From UBA11865 sp041570195 (GTDB lineage Bacteria; Chloroflexota; Anaerolineae; Promineifilales; Promineifilaceae), in assembly GCA_041570195.1 (NCBI GenBank), contig JBFFWQ010000120.1, positions 1-18,609 of the forward strand: 18,609 bases of DNA, read 5' to 3'. Under the pieces are notes generated by a model. That model was not told the DNA's origin. It saw nothing but the letters and a program-made list of their open reading frames with translations, and did not search any database. A program made the translations under genes and the position numbers. Positions 16,005-18,609 of the stretch are shown in pieces (positions within the stretch are counted from its first letter, which is position 1; every line of letters begins with the position of its first letter).

Positions 16005-17660
16005 CTAATCGCGTATTTCCCGCCGTATACTCCGATCCTCGACCCACCAGATCTCGCTGGCGAAGCGCTCGATGAAGTAGCGGTCGTGCAACACGGCCAG
16101 CACCGTGCCACTGAAACCGCTCAGCGCTTTCTCAAATTGCTCCCGGGCCGGGATGTCGAGATGGTTGATCGGCTCGTCCAACAACAAGACGTTGCGGCCG
16201 GCGACGATCATCTTGGCCAGGGCCAGCCGTGCTCGCTGACCGTAACTTAGCTGGCTATTGGGCTTCAACGGCTCGTCGCCGCTAAACAGGAAGTAGCCCA
16301 GGAAGGTGCGGGCTTTGGTCTGATTATCAAAGGCGTCTTGCACCGTCTGCAAAGGGGTGAGAGCCTGGTCGAGCCCGCTCTGCTCTTGGGTCATGAAGCC
16401 CAAACTCACGCTAGGGCCCTGGTAGGCACGGCCGGCCATCGGCGCCAATTGCCCGGCGATGGTCCGCAGCAAGGTCGTCTTGCCACTGCCATTGGGCCCG
16501 GTGATGACGATCCGCGCCCCAGCCGGCACTTCCAGGTTCAAACCGGTCAGGAGCGGCGGCGCCCCAGGGTAACCAACGCCTAGATCCTGCAAGGCCAGCA
16601 CCGCTTTACCCAGGTGGGCCGTTTTGGCGAAATCCAGCCGCAGCCGCCGTTTGCCGGCCGGCTTCTCTACCCGATCTTCCGAATCCAGGTAACGCTCCAG
16701 CTTACCTTCGCGAGCCTTGGCTTTCCTGGCCACCTTCTTGGCGATGCTCTGCTGGTAATCCTTGTAACCCGGATCCTTCATCTTTTCGCCGCCAATCCGG
16801 ACCGAGCTGGCTTCGCGTTCGGTACGGGCCGCCTGGGCCTTGGCCCGTAGAATATCTTGTTTGACGCGCCGGATTTCGGCCTGCTGATCGTTATAAGCCG
16901 CCCACTGCTTCTCCCGCGCCTGTTGGACCTGCGCCACGTAAGCCGTGTAGTTGCCATCATAAGCTTCCACCGTCTTCTGGTGTGGATCCAGGGCCAGGAT
17001 GCGAGTCACCGTCCGCTCAAGAAATGTCCGGTCATGGGACACGATCAGCGCCCCGCCGTTGAAACCCGCCAACCATTCCTCCAGCCATTCCAACATGGCG
17101 ATGTCCAGGTGGTTGGTGGGCTCGTCCAGTAGCAATAGTTGGGGATCGTCCAGCAGGGTCAGGGCCAGGCTCAGGCGGGTCTTCTGGCCACCACTCAGGC
17201 GAGCCAGCGGCCGATCGGGCGCGACCCGATCCAGGCCCAGCCCGGCCAGGATCCGTGCCGCCCGGCCGGTATCGGCCGAGCTGATGCGAGCCAGGAGATC
17301 GTCGTAGCGCCTTTGCAGACCGGCGTCATCCGGCCGCTCGACCAGCGCCTGGGCCAGGCCGGCCAACTCCGCTTCCAGGACGTCGACGTCGCCGGCCGCC
17401 GCGCCCACCACCTCGGCCAGCGTCGCCCGGCCGTCCAGCTCGAAACCCTGGGGCAAATAGCCAATACGCAAAGCGGCTTCAGCCGATACGTGTCCACTAT
17501 CGGCCGTCTCCCGGCCGGCGATGATCCGCAGCAGGGTGCTCTTGCCGCAGCCGTTCGGCCCGACCAGGCCAACCCGGTCACCGGGGTTGATGCTGAAAGT
17601 TACGTTGTCGAATAGAGAATGTAGGGCGAAAGATTTCGCGAGTTGATGTACGGTAAACAT
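16005..17660 (-). CDS. ABC-F family ATPase (ribosome-associated)
   Basis: A 551-residue protein of two ATP-binding domains with no membrane segment, the plan of the ABC-F family, which acts on ribosomes as translation factors or antibiotic-protection proteins. Domain 1 has Walker A GPNGCGKS (34-41), signature LSGGQ (155-159), Walker B LLLLDE and the family mark PTNHLD (181-186). Domain 2 has GPNGSGKT (388-395), LSYGQ (471-475) and VLLLDEPINHLD (491-502). Both catalytic glutamates are present. A charged helical linker (about 240-330) joins them; this linker enters the ribosome in known members. Start: ATG at 17660 with GGAGG five bases before it; an in-frame TTG at 17672 is rejected because it overlaps that ribosome-binding site. 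Whether it gives drug resistance cannot be decided from the sequence. Confidence 0.94.
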   Translation of the reverse strand: MFTVHQLAKSFALHSLFDNVTFSINPGDRVGLVGPNGCGKSTLLRIIAGRETADSGHVSAEAALRIGYLPQGFELDGRATLAEVVGAAAGDVDVLEAELAGLAQALVERPDDAGLQRRYDDLLARISSADTGRAARILAGLGLDRVAPDRPLARLSGGQKTRLSLALTLLDDPQLLLLDEPTNHLDIAMLEWLEEWLAGFNGGALIVSHDRTFLERTVTRILALDPHQKTVEAYDGNYTAYVAQVQQAREKQWAAYNDQQAEIRRVKQDILRAKAQAARTEREASSVRIGGEKMKDPGYKDYQQSIAKKVARKAKAREGKLERYLDSEDRVEKPAGKRRLRLDFAKTAHLGKAVLALQDLGVGYPGAPPLLTGLNLEVPAGARIVITGPNGSGKTTLLRTIAGQLAPMAGRAYQGPSVSLGFMTQEQSGLDQALTPLQTVQDAFDNQTKARTFLGYFLFSGDEPLKPNSQLSYGQRARLALAKMIVAGRNVLLLDEPINHLDIPAREQFEKALSGFSGTVLAVLHDRYFIERFASEIWWVEDRSIRREIRD

Positions 17661-17786
17661 ATCCACCTCCAAGAGCCGAAACGGCTATCGTGTAGCTTGC
17701 ATTGAAGCCCACTTGTCTGGGCCAAATGCTAGAAACCAGCTGAAGGTGAATTAGTCAATCATTCCGTCTCTCACTCACTGAAAGTA
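17661..17786 (-). other. Structured leader of the ABC-F gene
   Basis: About 126 bases lie between the predicted transcription start and the ABC-F ATG. On the minus strand they include a hairpin GCCCA-N6-TGGGC (17722-17707), a hairpin AGCCG-TTT-CGGCT (17686-17674) directly before the ribosome-binding site, and two tiny reading frames, MID (17762-17751) and MQATR (17702-17685). The MQATR stop touches the second hairpin. Neither tiny frame has a good ribosome-binding site. Confidence 0.45.
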
Positions 17787-17793
17787 AGAGCCA

Positions 17794-17822
17794 AGCATAA
17801 TGCCGGCCGTCCCGTCTGTCAA
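17794..17822 (-). promoter_or_regulatory. Sigma70-type promoter of the ABC-F gene
   Basis: On the minus strand, TTGACA (17822-17817) is a perfect -35 and TATGCT (17799-17794) is a four-of-six -10, with exactly 17 bases between. The predicted start of transcription is near 17787. This is the clearest promoter in the window and it shows that ABC-F is transcribed separately from the amidotransferase gene upstream. Confidence 0.75.
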
Positions 17823-17830
17823 ACATTACG

Positions 17831-17993
17831 GCGAAAACCTCTGGAGGTTTCGCAGGGCATCTGCCATTGAATGCCCGTAGCCCGATTTTGCAGGACACTT
17901 ACAAAATGAAGGTCATTTTCCCGGCAGCAAGTGGGTTTGGCTGGCCGCCCTCCCCGTTGCCCGGTTTATCAAACCGGTGTGGGATACCATCCC
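17831..17993 (-). terminator. Cluster of four small hairpins after the amidotransferase gene
   Basis: Reading from the amidotransferase stop: GGGAT-GGT-ATCCC (17993-17981), CCGGTTT-GAT-AAACCGG (17977-17961), GGGCAT...ATGCCC (17876-17855, loop of ten) and GCGAAACCTC...GAGGTTTTCGC (17853-17831, one bulged base). All lie between the stop codon and the ABC-F -35. They probably end or protect the amidotransferase transcript. None has a good T-run. The rest of the 17661-17996 gap holds no gene that I can support. Confidence 0.5.
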
Positions 17994-17996
17994 GCG

Positions 17997-18609
17997 CTAC
18001 GAGAAGGATCCGGTCAGGAAGTTTACCATCCAGCGCCCCACCTGTTGTCCATCCGGCCGACCGTTGTCCAGGGAGCTGACCGCTTCCCGGTACAACTCAT
18101 CGTCGATATGGCCTTCCTTCCGGCTCAAGATATCTTCCATGATCCCGGCCGTGAACTCCGGGTGGCCCTGGATGGCCAGCACCTGCTCGCCAATGTCATA
18201 AAAGCCGATGGGGCAGAAATCATTGCCGCCCAGCAATTCGGCGCCCGGCGGCAGGCTGGTGACCTGGTCTTGGTGGGCAAAATAGAGGTTGATCGACCCG
18301 TTGTCGCCGGCCATCCACGGCCGCTCGCCGCTGACCTCGATACGCTTCTGACCCAGCCCCCAACCCTTTTCCGACTTCCAAGCCTGGCCACCCAACGCGT
18401 GAGCCAGCATCTGGTGACCGAAACAAATGCCGATCAACTTCTTGCCGGCCGCGTAACAGTCGCGCAAAAACTGGGCCAGCGGGGCGATCCAGGGATCGTC
18501 ATCGTAAACGCCGCGCGGACTACCGGTGACGATATAAGCGTCGCACTCGTCCGGCGACTCCGGCGGCTGGCCCAGGGCCACCTGGTAGCCGACGAATTCA
18601 AACCGGCCG
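17997..18609 (-). CDS. Class I glutamine amidotransferase-like protein, 5' end beyond window
   Basis: The visible 203 residues are the C-terminal part of a stand-alone class I glutamine amidotransferase domain (GMP-synthase-like), which would hydrolyse glutamine or a gamma-glutamyl compound. The catalytic triad is intact: Cys in GICFGHQ (codon 18425-18423), His and Glu in GHPEF (codons 18164-18162 and 18158-18156). The segment TGSPRGVYDDDPWI is typical of the small amidotransferase-like proteins of about 240 residues. The reading frame stays open to the right edge (GRFEFVGYQ precedes a possible internal GTG at 18581), so the true start is outside the window. The actual substrate is unknown. 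It is on the same strand as ABC-F but separated from it by 336 bases with a promoter and hairpins. Confidence 0.88.
   Translation of the reverse strand, partial: GRFEFVGYQVALGQPPESPDECDAYIVTGSPRGVYDDDPWIAPLAQFLRDCYAAGKKLIGICFGHQMLAHALGGQAWKSEKGWGLGQKRIEVSGERPWMAGDNGSINLYFAHQDQVTSLPPGAELLGGNDFCPIGFYDIGEQVLAIQGHPEFTAGIMEDILSRKEGHIDDELYREAVSSLDNGRPDGQQVGRWMVNFLTGSFS

Noticed and set aside
17867..18079. Plus-strand frame of 70 codons overlapping the amidotransferase 3' end
   Set aside because: TTG start without a ribosome-binding site, spans two hairpins and runs opposite conserved coding sequence.
1..18609. CRISPR arrays, tRNA or rRNA genes, insertion sequences, attachment sites
   Set aside because: I looked for regular spaced repeats, transposase-like proteins, terminal inverted repeats and tRNA-like cloverleaf sequence and saw none.

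Overview
The window reads as a chromosomal carbohydrate-use region from a Gram-positive-like or monoderm bacterium, most probably a member of the Chloroflexota (Anaerolineae-like). This placement is an inference. It rests on the substrate-binding lipoprotein with a repeated VTRVVTEE-type linker, a style common in Chloroflexota ABC-transporter lipoproteins, on mixed ATG/GTG/TTG starts with good Shine-Dalgarno sites, and on the mixture of gene families. No rRNA, tRNA, mobile element or CRISPR array is visible.

Layout, left to right. Positions 1-11330 are all minus strand. Read in the direction of transcription they are: a LacI-family repressor (10305-11330); a peptide-type (Dpp/Opp) ABC importer made of a lipoprotein (8132-10090), two permeases (6984-7991 and 5716-6969) and two ATPases (4693-5706 and 3891-4703); a ChbG/YdjC-family carbohydrate deacetylase (2917-3777); a GH3 beta-glucosidase with a C-terminal fibronectin-III-like domain (532-2808); and the N-terminus of a GH2 beta-mannosidase that runs off the left edge (1-501). 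Divergent from the repressor, on the plus strand, are a GH94 cellobiose phosphorylase (11645-14110) and a second, shorter GH3 beta-glucosidase (14112-15929), one base apart. Beyond a convergent junction lie an ABC-F ATPase with a clear sigma70-type promoter (16005-17660) and a class I glutamine amidotransferase cut by the right edge (17997-18609). These last two look unrelated to sugar use.

How the sugar genes fit together (inference). Beta-linked oligosaccharides (cellobiose/cellodextrins, perhaps manno- or gluco-manno-oligosaccharides) are bound by the lipoprotein, imported by the Dpp-type transporter, and broken down in the cytoplasm. None of the three glycoside hydrolases whose N-terminus is visible, nor the phosphorylase, has a signal peptide. 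GH94 gives glucose-1-phosphate plus glucose, the two GH3 enzymes hydrolyse beta-glucosides, and the GH2 enzyme removes terminal mannose. The deacetylase suggests that some substrates carry acetyl groups. The repressor/GH94 gap holds two copies of a 14-bp LacI-type palindrome, one of them a perfect TGGGAGCGCTCCCA. This is the operator known for the cellobiose-responsive regulators CebR/CelR of actinobacteria, so the local switch is probably cellobiose-sensing.

I do not see a clearly novel defence, mobile or RNA system. The points most worth a second look are the CebR-type operator pair 104 bp apart, the unusually long extracytoplasmic insert in the DppC-type permease, the strong hairpin after the binding-protein gene, the 42-bp coding repeats that are also DNA palindromes, the structured leader of the ABC-F gene, and the sharp change in base composition across the window.
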